Positions 36,149 to 45,625 of a stretch of 64,000 nt of DNA are shown here, piece after piece. The stretch's first letter is position 1. Every line of letters begins with the position of its first letter. A model generated the notes under the pieces. The model was not told where the DNA came from. It saw only the letters and a list, made by a program, of their open reading frames with translations, and made no database searches. The translations under genes were made by a program, and so were the position numbers. This DNA comes from Bifidobacterium breve (lineage in GTDB: Bacteria > Actinomycetota > Actinomycetes > Nanopelagicales > Nanopelagicaceae). The stretch spans positions 1-64,000 of the forward strand of contig CAMCXZ010000003.1 in NCBI GenBank assembly GCA_945883725.1, in the 5' to 3' direction.

Positions 36149-38206
36149 TTATCCGTTCAGATACTTCTGCATTAGTAGCTCCTGAATATCTTGGCCGCTC
36201 TTATGACGCTTCCACTCGGTACCTAATTGGTGCCAAGCACTGGTGTCAGGAGATAAAGAGACTTCAAAGATCTCACGCAAGATATCTTTATGTTGGGCTT
36301 TTTCGATACGTAGCAAACTTTCGACTCGACGATCTAAATTTCGATGCATTAAGTCAGAGCTGCCGATCCAATATTCATCATCGCCGTTATTCACAAAGTG
36401 ATAAATACGCGAATGCTCAAGAAATCTACCCAGAATTGAACGCACTGTTATATTTTCAGAGAGACCTTTGATGCCCGGTCTAATTGATGAGATGCCACGA
36501 ATTACCAGGTCAACCTTAACGCCAGCGTTTGATGCTCGGTAGAGCGCCTCAACAAATTCTTCATCAAGTAGTGAATTCAACTTAAATTGAATTCCGGCAG
36601 GTAAACCTGCTTTGCAGTTCGTAATCTCGTTCTCAATTTTTTCAAGTAATCCTGTACGCAAACTACGAGGCGCAACAAGCAAGCGTGAATACGTTGAAGC
36701 TGGCGCTAAACCAGATAGTTGATTAAATAACTTACTTAAATCTTCTGTCAGAGTTTGGTCTGCACTAATTATTCCTAAATCCTCATAGAAACGTGCTGTC
36801 TTTGGGTTGTAATTTCCGGTGCCGACGTGGCAGTAACGACGCAAACCATTGGCTTCATCTCGAATAACTAGTGATAACTTTGCATGGGTTTTTAAATTCA
36901 TTAAGCCGTAAACCACATGTACACCGGCTGCTTCCAGTTTTCTTGCCCAGCGCACATTTGCTTGCTCATCAAAGCGTGCTCGAATTTCAATAACTGCCAA
37001 AACTTGTTTGCCTGCTTCAGCTGCTTCAATTAGTGCTTCGATAATTGGTGAATCACCTGAAGTTCTATAAAGAGTCTGTTTTATCGCGAGCACTTGTGGG
37101 TCTTGTGCCGCATTTTGCAGGAATTGAACTACTGAACTGGTGAAAGATTCATACGGGTGGTGCAGCAGAATCTCACCCTGGCGAATAGCTGCAAAGAATA
37201 GCTCAGGGTCACCGAAATCAACTTCGCTAAGCGAGGCAGCAGTACGCGACTTAAAGCGATCGAACTTCAATTCTGGAATATCAAGATCGGCAATACGATT
37301 TAAATCAGTTAAATCTAGTGGTGTGGCGAGTGAAAAAACACATTCGCGATTAATCGAAAGTTCTTCGCAAAGTCGCTCGAGCAGCGCCTGATCAATTCCT
37401 TCTTCAATTTCTAGCCTAACTGGTGGGCCAAATCTACGTCGCGCTAATTCTTGCTCAAGTGAAGTTAAGAGATCTTCGGATTCTTCTTCTTCAAGTTCTA
37501 AATCTTCGTTTCGAGTGACTCGGAAGGTGTAGTGATCTTCAATTAACATTCCGGGAAATAGCTCTTGTAGGTGAATTGCGATTACATCTTCTAGTGGGAT
37601 AAATCGGCGAGAACCAGTTGAAGAAGTTGCGATAAATCTGGAAAGAATTGGCGGCACCTTAACTCTGGCGAAAGATTCTTCGCTAGTAGAAGGATTCTTT
37701 AAAATTACTGCCAAATTCAGTGATAGACCAGAGATATATGGGAATGGGTGCGAAGGATCTACTGCCAGTGGAGTTAATACTGGATAAATACGTTCGCGGA
37801 AAAGTTTTGAGACATAGTTACGTTCATCTTCAAGTAATTCGTTCCAGTGAATTAAATCAATTTTATGCGCTTGCAACGCTGGCAGAACTTCGGTTTTAAA
37901 TAGATTCGCATGGCGGCTCGCCAGAGCTCGAGCTTTATCGGTTACAGCAGTTAAAAGTTGTGGTGGGGTGTAGCCGGCTGTGTTGGTAGAAGTTATCTGA
38001 TTTTCTATTTTTCCTAAGATTGAAGCCACGCGAACCATGAAGAACTCATCTAAATTGTTAGAAAAAATAGCCATATAGCGAAGTCGCTCAAGTAGTGGAA
38101 CTTCTTTATCTTCGGCAAGTTCAAGAACTCGCTCATTAAATGAAAGCCAGCTGATCTCGCGATCAATTAACTCATCCGCCTTTGGCATAATCACATTTTC
38201 TCTCAT
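36149..38206 (-). CDS. ppk1: Polyphosphate kinase 1
   Basis: The 685-residue protein has the PPK1 N-terminal domain (ELIDREISWLSFNERVLELA), the head domain, and two phospholipase-D-like C-terminal domains with the autophosphorylated His region LMNLKTHAKLSLV and HVGTGNYNPKTARFYEDLG. It polymerises the gamma phosphate of ATP into polyphosphate at the membrane. An ATG at 38188 (MPKADEL) is an alternative start; neither has a strong ribosome-binding site. It is co-directional with the MutT1-like gene. Confidence 0.95.
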   Translation of the reverse strand: MRENVIMPKADELIDREISWLSFNERVLELAEDKEVPLLERLRYMAIFSNNLDEFFMVRVASILGKIENQITSTNTAGYTPPQLLTAVTDKARALASRHANLFKTEVLPALQAHKIDLIHWNELLEDERNYVSKLFRERIYPVLTPLAVDPSHPFPYISGLSLNLAVILKNPSTSEESFARVKVPPILSRFIATSSTGSRRFIPLEDVIAIHLQELFPGMLIEDHYTFRVTRNEDLELEEEESEDLLTSLEQELARRRFGPPVRLEIEEGIDQALLERLCEELSINRECVFSLATPLDLTDLNRIADLDIPELKFDRFKSRTAASLSEVDFGDPELFFAAIRQGEILLHHPYESFTSSVVQFLQNAAQDPQVLAIKQTLYRTSGDSPIIEALIEAAEAGKQVLAVIEIRARFDEQANVRWARKLEAAGVHVVYGLMNLKTHAKLSLVIRDEANGLRRYCHVGTGNYNPKTARFYEDLGIISADQTLTEDLSKLFNQLSGLAPASTYSRLLVAPRSLRTGLLEKIENEITNCKAGLPAGIQFKLNSLLDEEFVEALYRASNAGVKVDLVIRGISSIRPGIKGLSENITVRSILGRFLEHSRIYHFVNNGDDEYWIGSSDLMHRNLDRRVESLLRIEKAQHKDILREIFEVSLSPDTSAWHQLGTEWKRHKSGQDIQELLMQKYLNG

Positions 38207-38244
38207 TTTGGTGAACAGGAAGCATCGATTAGGTGGATTGGCGC

Positions 38245-39024
38245 TTAACTAAGCGGCCAAGTAGTTGGGTTTGGATACTTTGCGCTGCGCCCATCGCCCG
38301 ATGATTTGCCACGAATTCTTCGCCAAATCCACGGTAAGGCAAAGCTAAAAAACCAAGCAACGCTGGTTGCTTTCTTGACCAACCAAGGAGTTGGTTTGGC
38401 AGCTGGCAGTGGCAATCGCCAATTTGGATCAAACGGCATACCAAGAACTTCAAGCACGCCTTGCGCTACACGATCGTGACCAAGTGAATTTAGATGCAGT
38501 CGGTCGAATGCTAATAAACGTCGATCGGATAAAAATTGTTTCTCGTTCGCATCAACAATAATTGCGCCAACTTCTTTTGCAATGGTGCGAATATTCTTAT
38601 TGAAAGTACTAAACCGCTCAGCCCACATATCGGCAGTCTTGCCAGTATTTCCAGTTCGCTCTAGAACTGTAAACAACATTAGCGTTGCCCCAGTTGCAGA
38701 TAATTTTCTAACTGCATCGTTATAAATCGGGAATACATTTTCTGGGCGATAGCCAGGTCGCAAAACATCATTTGCGCCAGCATGAAAAGAAACTAAAGTT
38801 TCTTTGCCTGTGATTAGTGGAATTGCTTGTGGTACTTGATCGGCAGTAACTTGGAATACCAGTTTGCCGCGAATCGCTAAATTCACATAAGTAAAATCTG
38901 GTGATTGAGTTGTTAATACATCAGCAACCCGATCAGCCCAACCACGGAAATTTCCATCAATGATCTCATCGGTCATGCCTTCGGTGAATGAATCACCGAG
39001 TGCAATAAATCTTTGATAAGTCAT
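38245..39024 (-). CDS. SGNH/GDSL-family hydrolase
   Basis: The 259-residue protein starts FIALGDSFTEGM (block I with catalytic Ser), has GANDVLRP (block III) and DRLHLNSLGHDRVA (block V with Asp and His), so the catalytic set is intact. There is no signal peptide. The family cleaves acyl or acetyl esters; the substrate is not readable. It starts two bases after the rlmB stop and is coupled to it. Confidence 0.9.
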   Translation of the reverse strand: MTYQRFIALGDSFTEGMTDEIIDGNFRGWADRVADVLTTQSPDFTYVNLAIRGKLVFQVTADQVPQAIPLITGKETLVSFHAGANDVLRPGYRPENVFPIYNDAVRKLSATGATLMLFTVLERTGNTGKTADMWAERFSTFNKNIRTIAKEVGAIIVDANEKQFLSDRRLLAFDRLHLNSLGHDRVAQGVLEVLGMPFDPNWRLPLPAAKPTPWLVKKATSVAWFFSFALPWIWRRIRGKSSGDGRSAKYPNPTTWPLS

Positions 39025-39026
39025 GA

Positions 39027-40013
39027 TTATTTCGTTCGACGTTGCTCGTCTACCCAGAAGAGAGCAATCGAGGTTGCCACGCTTGCATTAAGGGATTCAG
39101 TAGCTGAATTCATTGGAATTGAAACAACTAGATCGCATTTCTCACGTACTAGTCTAGAAAGGCCTTTGCCTTCACTGCCAACTACGATCATTAGCGACTC
39201 GGTAGCAACTTTCATGCCACTAAGTGATTCATCGCTTTCGCCATCTAATCCGATTACAAAGCAGCCTAATTTCTTAGCTTCTTCGATGGTGCGAGCCAAG
39301 TTAGTTACTTGGGCAACTGGCATGCGTGCAGCAGCTCCAGCTGATGCTTTCCAGGCTGAAGCAGTCATAGCAGCTGCGCGACGTTCAGTCATTACAACAC
39401 CATTTACTCCGAAAGCTCCTGCGCTACGGATGATCGCACCAAGGTTTCGTGGATCAGTAACACCGTCTAGTGCCACAATTAACATTGGATTCTTTGCGCG
39501 TTGAGTTATCTCTTCGAAGCTTGAATATTGGTAAGGCTTGATTGCCAGAATGATGCCTTGGCTATTTGGTGAGATTCCTTCAACTTCGGCGCGGTGAACT
39601 TCGCGAATCGGCAGTTGTAAGTGCAGCGCCAATTGTAGTGACTCTGCAACGCGATCATCGATATCAATTCCGCGAGCAACCAGTACTTCAGTTGCCGGAA
39701 CTGAGGCGCGTAGCGCTTCAAGTACTGCGTTACGACCTGCGACAATTTCACCCTTTGGTTTATCAATTCTTGAATTGCGACCAGCTGAACTTCGTGGAGT
39801 TGTTCCGGTACGAGGAGTTGTACCCGCGCGCGGATTAGCTTTTGCTTTCTCAGCAGCTTTCTTACGCTTGGCAGCTGCGTGATAAGGACGGTCTTCGGCT
39901 TTTGGAGTCGGACCTTTACCCGTTAAACGCTTTTTATTCTTACCACCGGTACCGGTTGTTGGACCTTTTTTAGATCCACGTATTGCGCCTTTGCGCTCTG
40001 AATTACCGGCCAT
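39027..40013 (-). CDS. rlmB: 23S rRNA (guanosine-2'-O-)-methyltransferase RlmB (SpoU family)
   Basis: A basic, Lys/Arg-rich leader of about 85 residues precedes the RlmB RNA-binding domain (GRNAVLEALRA) and a SpoU trefoil-knot domain with VALDGVTDPRNLGAIIRSA, IVVGSEGKGLSRLV and SIPMNSATESLNASVATSIALF. It methylates a guanosine ribose in 23S rRNA using S-adenosylmethionine. It follows cysS directly, the same order as in mycobacteria (cysS-rlmB-type gene). Confidence 0.94.
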   Translation of the reverse strand: MAGNSERKGAIRGSKKGPTTGTGGKNKKRLTGKGPTPKAEDRPYHAAAKRKKAAEKAKANPRAGTTPRTGTTPRSSAGRNSRIDKPKGEIVAGRNAVLEALRASVPATEVLVARGIDIDDRVAESLQLALHLQLPIREVHRAEVEGISPNSQGIILAIKPYQYSSFEEITQRAKNPMLIVALDGVTDPRNLGAIIRSAGAFGVNGVVMTERRAAAMTASAWKASAGAAARMPVAQVTNLARTIEEAKKLGCFVIGLDGESDESLSGMKVATESLMIVVGSEGKGLSRLVREKCDLVVSIPMNSATESLNASVATSIALFWVDEQRRTK

Positions 40014-41423
40014 TTAATTGCTACCTTCTGAACGAGAGATCGACCAACGTGGTCCTTGAGCTGTGTCTTCAATTGAAATACCAAGTGCGATTAAGCCATC
40101 GCGAATTTGATCGGATGCGGCAAAATCTTTGCGGTCCCTTGCTGCGGTTCGTTGCGCAAGAACTAAAGTAATAACGCCATCTAGCGCGACAGTTAGTGAC
40201 TCGCCCTGTTCTCCGCTGGCAAATGCTGGATCAAACGGGTCGCAACCAAGTACTTCAAGTGCACCACGAATAAAGCTGGCCGCGCTTGCAATACCTGCAT
40301 TGTCATTCTCGGTTATTGCGCTATTTCCCAAGCGTAATTGCTCTGAAATTCCAGCCAGTGCTTGCGGAACTGCTAAATCTTCATTCATCGCAGCCACAAA
40401 ATCATGAGATAAAGCTGGTTCTGGCTGACTACCTAAAATTTCGGTCGCGCGCATTAGAAAGTTTTCTATCCGGCGGAAACCAACTGCTGACTCTTCCAGG
40501 GCCGCCGGTGAGTACTCGAGCATTGATCGGTAATGAGCGCTGCCTAAATACCAACGTAGTTCAATTCCGCGAACGCTCTTTAATAATTCAGTAACTTGTA
40601 GAGAATTACCAAGTGACTTAGACATTTTTTCACCAGATGCGGTTACCCAAGCATTGTGTAACCAACGTTTGGCAAAGCCATATCCAGCTGCTTCAGATTG
40701 CGCAATTTCATTTTCGTGATGTGGAAAAATTAAATCTAGCCCACCACCGTGAATATCAAACTCAGCACCAAGATAAGCATGTGCCATTGCCGAACATTCA
40801 ATATGCCAACCTGGTCGTCCGTCACCCCATGGTGTTGGCCAAAATGGATCACCAGCTTTAGCAGCTTTCCAAAGCGCAAAATCTCGCACATCTCGCTTGA
40901 AAGTTTCGTCAGCATCTTGCGCTGGTAATAAATCATCAATATTTTGGTTTGAGAGAGTTAAGTAAGAATTTAACTTGCGAACTTCTAAATAGACATCGCC
41001 ATTACCAGGCGCATATGCGTAGCCTCGCTCAATTAAAGATGCAATCAAATCAATCATTTGGGTGATGTGACCGGTTGCGCGCGGTTCGTAAGTTGGTGGT
41101 AAAACATTTAGCGCTGTATATGCATCAGTGAATGCGCGCTCGTACTTAAGGGCAACTGCCCACCAAGGCGCTTGTTCGTGAACTGCCTTATGTAAAATCT
41201 TGTCATCAATATCTGTTACGTTGCGAATAAAGGTGGTTTGGTAACCTGACTTAACTAACCAACGTCGCAAAATATCGAAGTTAACGCCGCTACGAATGTG
41301 GCCAATATGTGGCGGCGCTTGAACGGTGGCACCGCACAGGTAAATACTCGCTTTGCCCGGCTGCAGTGGAATAAATTCTGAGACGGTTCGCGACAACGTG
41401 TCATATAGCTTTAGCGAACTCAT
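40014..41423 (-). CDS. cysS: Cysteinyl-tRNA synthetase
   Basis: The 469-residue enzyme has the HIGH-type motif PPHIGHIRSG, the zinc-site Cys residues in CGATVQ and HIECSAMAHAYLG, FPHHENEIAQSEA and the KMSKS motif GEKMSKSLGNS. It charges tRNA-Cys; another actinobacterial homologue of this family is MshC, which has a different substrate. CysS is preferred because the C-terminal DALR-like anticodon part and DRKDFAASDQIRDGL are present. TAGACT six bases before the ATG indicates its own leaderless promoter inside the operon. Confidence 0.95.
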   Translation of the reverse strand: MSSLKLYDTLSRTVSEFIPLQPGKASIYLCGATVQAPPHIGHIRSGVNFDILRRWLVKSGYQTTFIRNVTDIDDKILHKAVHEQAPWWAVALKYERAFTDAYTALNVLPPTYEPRATGHITQMIDLIASLIERGYAYAPGNGDVYLEVRKLNSYLTLSNQNIDDLLPAQDADETFKRDVRDFALWKAAKAGDPFWPTPWGDGRPGWHIECSAMAHAYLGAEFDIHGGGLDLIFPHHENEIAQSEAAGYGFAKRWLHNAWVTASGEKMSKSLGNSLQVTELLKSVRGIELRWYLGSAHYRSMLEYSPAALEESAVGFRRIENFLMRATEILGSQPEPALSHDFVAAMNEDLAVPQALAGISEQLRLGNSAITENDNAGIASAASFIRGALEVLGCDPFDPAFASGEQGESLTVALDGVITLVLAQRTAARDRKDFAASDQIRDGLIALGISIEDTAQGPRWSISRSEGSN

Positions 41424-41446
41424 TAGTGAAGTCTATCGGTCGTTTC

Positions 41447-42577
41447 TCAAACCTTAAAAACGAGCGCTGAAGCAATGGCTGCGATGCCTTTACCTTCACC
41501 TGTTATGCCAAGTCCATCGGTAGTTGTGGCTAATAGTGATACTGGTGCTCCATTTAGTGCAGCAGAAAGAGCGGCAATTGCTTCTTTACGGCGTCCTGCC
41601 AACTTCGGACGATTACCGATTACTTGAATTGAAACATTTGAGATGGCAAACCCGGCTTTAGTAATTATCGAAAGTGTCTCTGACAATAATTTTGCGCCAC
41701 TCGCGCCAGCATATTCAGGTCGATCGGTTCCAAAGTTTGAACCTAGATCGCCTAAACCAGTTGCCGCAAAAAGTGAATCGCAAATTGCATGCGCAGCAAC
41801 ATCACCATCGGAATGTCCAGCAACACCAACTTCACCTGGCCAATTAATACAACCTAACCAAAGTTCACGTCCAGCTTCGAATGCGTGCGCATCAACACCT
41901 ACACCAGTTAAGAATTCTTTATTTGCGCCAAGGAAGTTGTATGCAGTTGCTAAATCTACCGGCGTCGTAATTTTCAATGCGCGTTCTTCGCCGGCTATTA
42001 CCAAAACTTTAAATCCGGCACTTTCAACTAGGGCCGCATCATCAGTACCTTCAGCATTTGTGGCATGTGCTTTTTTGAGCGCAGAAAATTCAAAGCCTTG
42101 TGGGGTTTGGATATTACGTAAGTCTGCGCGATTAGGAGTTGTGGTTACATATCCATCTGCATCAACACTCTTGATCGTATCTACTTGAGGCACGCCAGGT
42201 ATTACCGCTACTTCTCCAGTTTGCAGAGCTGACAAAATGCGATTAGTTAAATCTGTTGTTGCTAAAGCGCGAGCAGCATCATGAATCAATACATATTGCG
42301 TATCACTTGAAATCGCGGCCAGACCAGCCCTAATTGATTCTGAACGAGTTGAGCCGCCAACTACAACAGTTACGGCATCACCTAGAAGTGTTTGAAATTG
42401 ACTTAGATGAGAAGCCGGAGCTGTAACGATTACTTGATCGACAGCTGGTGAAATTGCGGCCACCGCATGTTCGATTAAAGTGCGATTACCCAATTGAATC
42501 AAAGCTTTTGGAAGATCAGCACCGAATCTAACGCCGGATCCGGCAGCAGCAATAATTGCTGCAACATGGCCAGACAT
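41447..42577 (-). CDS. ispDF: Bifunctional IspD/IspF (MEP isoprenoid pathway)
   Basis: Residues 1-215 form an IspD cytidylyltransferase ([34 protein letters not shown]), and residues 220-376 form an IspF cyclodiphosphate synthase ([49 protein letters not shown]). In many actinobacteria these are two neighbouring genes; here they are one fused ORF. It performs two steps towards isopentenyl diphosphate, needed for carotenoids and quinones. A GGAG site precedes the ATG, and it follows carD by 22 bp. Confidence 0.95.
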   Translation of the reverse strand: MSGHVAAIIAAAGSGVRFGADLPKALIQLGNRTLIEHAVAAISPAVDQVIVTAPASHLSQFQTLLGDAVTVVVGGSTRSESIRAGLAAISSDTQYVLIHDAARALATTDLTNRILSALQTGEVAVIPGVPQVDTIKSVDADGYVTTTPNRADLRNIQTPQGFEFSALKKAHATNAEGTDDAALVESAGFKVLVIAGEERALKITTPVDLATAYNFLGANKEFLTGVGVDAHAFEAGRELWLGCINWPGEVGVAGHSDGDVAAHAICDSLFAATGLGDLGSNFGTDRPEYAGASGAKLLSETLSIITKAGFAISNVSIQVIGNRPKLAGRRKEAIAALSAALNGAPVSLLATTTDGLGITGEGKGIAAIASALVFKV

Positions 42578-42599
42578 AAGTGCTCCGATCGAGCTTAAA

Positions 42600-43082
42600 T
42601 TAAGAAGCTAAGACCTCGTCGAGGATAACTGATGCTTTTTCTTCATCGGTGCGCTCAGCGAGAGCTAGTTCAGAAACCAGAATCTGCTTTGCCTTAGAAA
42701 GCATGCGCTTCTCACCAGCAGAAAGACCACGGTCAAGATCACGGCGATAAAGATCGCGCACAACTTCAGCAACCTTGATTACATCACCGGAAGCTAATTT
42801 TTCAAGATTTGCCTTGTAGCGACGAGACCAGTTTGTTGGCTCTTCGGTATAAGGCTGGCGTAGAACACTGAAAACACGGTCAAGCCCGGCGCTATCTACA
42901 ACATCGCGCACTCCGACCAGGTCAACATTTTCAGCTGGCACTCGTACCGTTAAATCGCCTTGGGCCACCTTTAAAACTAAGTAGGTTTTTTCTTCGCCCT
43001 TTATCACTCGAGTTTCAATTGCCTCGATTAGCGCTGCGCCGTGATGAGGGTAAACAACAGTTTCGCCTACTTTAAATGACAT
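42600..43082 (-). CDS. carD: CarD-family transcription regulator
   Basis: The ATG at 43082 gives 160 residues beginning [23 protein letters not shown], exactly the CarD N-terminus; the 43106 start in the track overlaps the predicted -10 box. The Tudor-like RNA polymerase-binding domain (1-60) is followed by an all-helical DNA-binding domain ([13 protein letters not shown] ... [14 protein letters not shown]). It stabilises RNA polymerase open complexes at rRNA and other promoters. It heads the carD-ispDF-cysS-rlmB series. Confidence 0.95.
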   Translation of the reverse strand: MSFKVGETVVYPHHGAALIEAIETRVIKGEEKTYLVLKVAQGDLTVRVPAENVDLVGVRDVVDSAGLDRVFSVLRQPYTEEPTNWSRRYKANLEKLASGDVIKVAEVVRDLYRRDLDRGLSAGEKRMLSKAKQILVSELALAERTDEEKASVILDEVLAS

Positions 43083-43105
43083 TGGGAGCCCTTCGTTAGG
43101 GGCCA

Positions 43106-43135
43106 ATCATACCAGCAACTAGTGAGGGTAGTCAC
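43106..43135 (-). promoter_or_regulatory. carD promoter
   Basis: On the minus strand GTGACT, an 18-bp spacer and TATGAT form a sigma-70-like promoter. Transcription would begin at about 43099, giving a short leader with an AAGGG site for carD. Confidence 0.55.
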
Positions 43136-43230
43136 CTTGGGTATTGAGCCTGTATTTCACTGGCTTTAGCCGCTATTTCTCATGAGAGAATAAGCGTGCA
43201 TTGTTGAGCAAATAATTCTTGGGAGAAAAA

Positions 43231-43716
43231 ATGCAATTACGTAAGGTTGCGATCAGTTTAATAATTACTGCTTCTCTCTCGACTTTAACTGCATGCGGTG
43301 CTGGCGAAAATGCAGCTGCTCGCAACATCACTAAAGTTACCGATGGCGCAGAAACTGAAGTCTTAACTGATACCAGCGCGCTGAAGCTTCGCGGCTTCTT
43401 ATTGGTTGCTCAGCCAGATGGCAGCGCAGTATTAGTTGGCACCATTATTAACGCAAACTCAACATCTGATTCATTGCTCGGAATCTCAGTAAATAATGTA
43501 CTTGCCACACTTGCCACTGAATCGAATGTGATTTCTGAAAATTTCCCAATGATTTTCGAAGGCGACTCAGCAAATGCAAAAGCAGTAATACCTGGCCTGG
43601 GCGTAAAAGCTGGCAACACAGTTGATGTTTCTTTCTTCTTTAATACTGCTGGCGTAGTTACCGTAAAAGCTATTGTGCGCGACAAGCGCGATACTTACGC
43701 CGGCGTAACTGCTTAA
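43231..43716 (+). CDS. LpqE-like lipoprotein
   Basis: A GGGAG site selects the ATG at 43231; the track start at 43219 is upstream of it. The 161-residue product has a lipoprotein signal (MQLRKVAISLIITASLSTLTAC) with lipobox LTAC and a soluble beta-rich domain (FLLVAQPDGSAVLVGTIIN ... AGVVTVKAIVRDK) like copper-chaperone-type or LpqE proteins. Its position divergent to carD matches mycobacterial lpqE, which supports the name. Function is unknown. Its end overlaps regX3 by four bases. Confidence 0.75.
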   Translation: MQLRKVAISLIITASLSTLTACGAGENAAARNITKVTDGAETEVLTDTSALKLRGFLLVAQPDGSAVLVGTIINANSTSDSLLGISVNNVLATLATESNVISENFPMIFEGDSANAKAVIPGLGVKAGNTVDVSFFFNTAGVVTVKAIVRDKRDTYAGVTA

Positions 43717-44399
43717 GCTTCTAGTTTGTAACCAAGCCCGCGAACGGTCTGAATAAAAACTGGATTCGCTGGATCTGATTCAATTTTTGCACGCAAGCGC
43801 TTGATGTGAACGTCAAGCGTTTTGGTATCGCCCACGTAATCGCTTCCCCAAACCCGATCAATTAACTGCATACGTGTTAATACTCGGCCCGAGTTGCGCA
43901 TCAAGAATTCAAGTAACTCAAACTCCTTGAGCGGTAATGAGATTGATGCGTTATTGACGCTTACTTGGTGGCGGTCAACATCCATACGGACTGGCCCAGC
44001 AACGAGTGAGCCATTGTCTTCAGTAATTTCACCTAGGTCACTATGTCGGCGCAATACTGCTCGAATACGGGCAATTAGCTCTCGTGATGAATATGGCTTG
44101 GTGACGTAATCGTCGGCACCGAGTTCAAGCCCAACCACTTTATCAATTTCAGCATCTTTGGCAGTCAACATAATGATTGGTACCGCAGATCGGGTGCGTA
44201 ACTGCTTGCAAACTTCAGTTCCAGATAAGCCTGGCAACATCAAGTCAAGTAATACTAAATCGGCGCCATGCTTATCAAATAGTTCAACAGCTGCTGTACC
44301 AGTGTCGGCTACGACAACATCAAAGCCTTCTTTACCTAACAGATAGGCCAACGCCTCAGAAAAAGATTCTTCATCCTCGACCACTAAAATTCGGGTCAT
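43713..44399 (-). CDS. regX3: Response regulator RegX3
   Basis: The 228-residue OmpR-type regulator has an intact receiver (VVEDEES acidic pair, LVLLDLMLPG with the phosphorylated Asp, MLTAKD, YVTKPYS with the Lys) and a winged-helix domain (LPLKEFELLEFLMRNSGRVLTRMQLIDRVWG). With the upstream senX3 and nearby phoU it forms the phosphate-starvation system. The ATG overlaps the senX3 stop (ATGA-type), so the two are coupled. Confidence 0.94.
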   Translation of the reverse strand: MTRILVVEDEESFSEALAYLLGKEGFDVVVADTGTAAVELFDKHGADLVLLDLMLPGLSGTEVCKQLRTRSAVPIIMLTAKDAEIDKVVGLELGADDYVTKPYSSRELIARIRAVLRRHSDLGEITEDNGSLVAGPVRMDVDRHQVSVNNASISLPLKEFELLEFLMRNSGRVLTRMQLIDRVWGSDYVGDTKTLDVHIKRLRAKIESDPANPVFIQTVRGLGYKLEA

Positions 44400-45484
44400 T
44401 ATTTTTCCTCCTGGTTGGTTGATTGATAACTCTCAGATTCAATGAATTCTGGCAATCTGATTGTGAATGTGCTTCCGGAGCCTTCGCTGCTCCAGACCGA
44501 GATATCTCCGCCATGATTAGTGGCCACGTGCTTAACGATCGAAAGTCCTAGTCCAGTTCCGCCAGTTGCTCGCGAACGCGCCGGATCTACTCGATAGAAA
44601 CGCTCAAATATTCGTTCGATTTCTTTCTCTGGAATTCCAATGCCTTGATCGGTTACCGAGATCTCGACTAAATTATCTTTGCATGTTAACACGATCGCTA
44701 CTTGAGTTGAATCTGGGCTGTAGTTGATGGCATTTTCAATTAAATTGCTAATCGCCATCTCTAATTGACTGCGCTCGCCTAAAACAAAATGATCTGCGAT
44801 TGGCAGAAATACCAAAGATATTTTTCGTTTTTCGGCAGTTAGTCGAGATTCATCTATCGCTTCATTAATTAAGTCAGTCATTGAGTAAGGTTGTGCATTT
44901 TTAAGCGGGTCGCCATCTTGCAGGCGAGATAAGTTAATAATCTCCTGAACTAAATCAGTTAGACGCTTAGCTTCGATCTGCATTCGGCCGGCAAATTTTT
45001 CAACAGCTTCTTTATCGTCACTCGCTTCGAGGACTGCTTCACTTAAGATTGAAAGTGCTCCGATTGGAGTTTTAAGTTCATGCGAAATATTTGCCACAAA
45101 GTCACGTCTAATCGCATCGAGACGGCGGAATTCACTATCATCGAAAATTAGCGCAACGATTAATCCTTCAGAACCGATTGGTGAAACACGAACCAATAGA
45201 TCATGGGTTCCTTGGCCAATCGGACCACGTGGTAATTCAACGGTTGCTTCTTGATAAACATTTGAGCGGCGCACTGCGCGCACTAAATTAAGAAGTGGCG
45301 TCGAAACCAGGCGACCATCGCGAATCATTGATAGTGCGCCAGTGCCGGCAGAAGAGGAAAGTACTTGCTCACCCGGGGCGAGAATTAAATACTCAGCATC
45401 GAGAATTTCCAATAGCTCAAGCAATGAATCAGGAATTTCCCAGCCGCTTTCGACTGCTACTTCCTTATCTCGGCGCCAGAACAT
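44399..45484 (-). CDS. senX3: SenX3-like sensor histidine kinase lacking the N-terminal membrane segments
   Basis: The protein has a PAS-like domain (about 25-120), a dimerisation/phosphorylation box FVANISHELKTPIGALS and an ATPase domain with N box (NLIENAINYSPD), VTDQGIGIP and GGTGLGLSIVKH. Mycobacterial SenX3 is about 410 residues with two N-terminal membrane helices; this one is 361 and has none, and an in-frame TGA lies seven codons upstream of the ATG. TACGAT six bases before the ATG suggests a leaderless start that supports this 5' end. It probably works as a cytoplasmic kinase for RegX3. Confidence 0.9.
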   Translation of the reverse strand: MFWRRDKEVAVESGWEIPDSLLELLEILDAEYLILAPGEQVLSSSAGTGALSMIRDGRLVSTPLLNLVRAVRRSNVYQEATVELPRGPIGQGTHDLLVRVSPIGSEGLIVALIFDDSEFRRLDAIRRDFVANISHELKTPIGALSILSEAVLEASDDKEAVEKFAGRMQIEAKRLTDLVQEIINLSRLQDGDPLKNAQPYSMTDLINEAIDESRLTAEKRKISLVFLPIADHFVLGERSQLEMAISNLIENAINYSPDSTQVAIVLTCKDNLVEISVTDQGIGIPEKEIERIFERFYRVDPARSRATGGTGLGLSIVKHVATNHGGDISVWSSEGSGSTFTIRLPEFIESESYQSTNQEEK

Positions 45485-45532
45485 AGCCTTATCGTAGAGA
45501 AGAGATCACTTGGAGTACTACCTAATCAGCCA

Positions 45533-45588
45533 TTTACACCCCTTTCACCCAGATATTTACCTCGGATTTGCGACCCGTTCACTTAATA
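45533..45588. promoter_or_regulatory. PHO-box-like 11-nt repeat array between senX3 and phoU
   Basis: TTTAC (45533), TTCAC (45544), TTTAC (45556), TTTGC (45567) and TTCAC (45578) occur at 11-, 12-, 11- and 11-nt steps. Actinobacterial phosphate regulators bind 11-nt direct repeats with a TTCAC core, so this is a plausible RegX3 site for autoregulation and phoU control. Confidence 0.5.
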
Positions 45589-45625
45589 ACCCGCATCCGA
45601 AGTGCTGAAGGTCTAAGTTATGCCC

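Noticed and set aside
41643-42188. 181-aa plus-strand ORF
   Set aside because: It is antisense to the unmistakable ispDF gene; its composition (Ser/Pro/Ala-rich) is that of a shadow frame.
43106-43106. Longer CarD start (168 residues)
   Set aside because: The codon overlaps a good -10 box, and the CarD family begins at [15 protein letters not shown].
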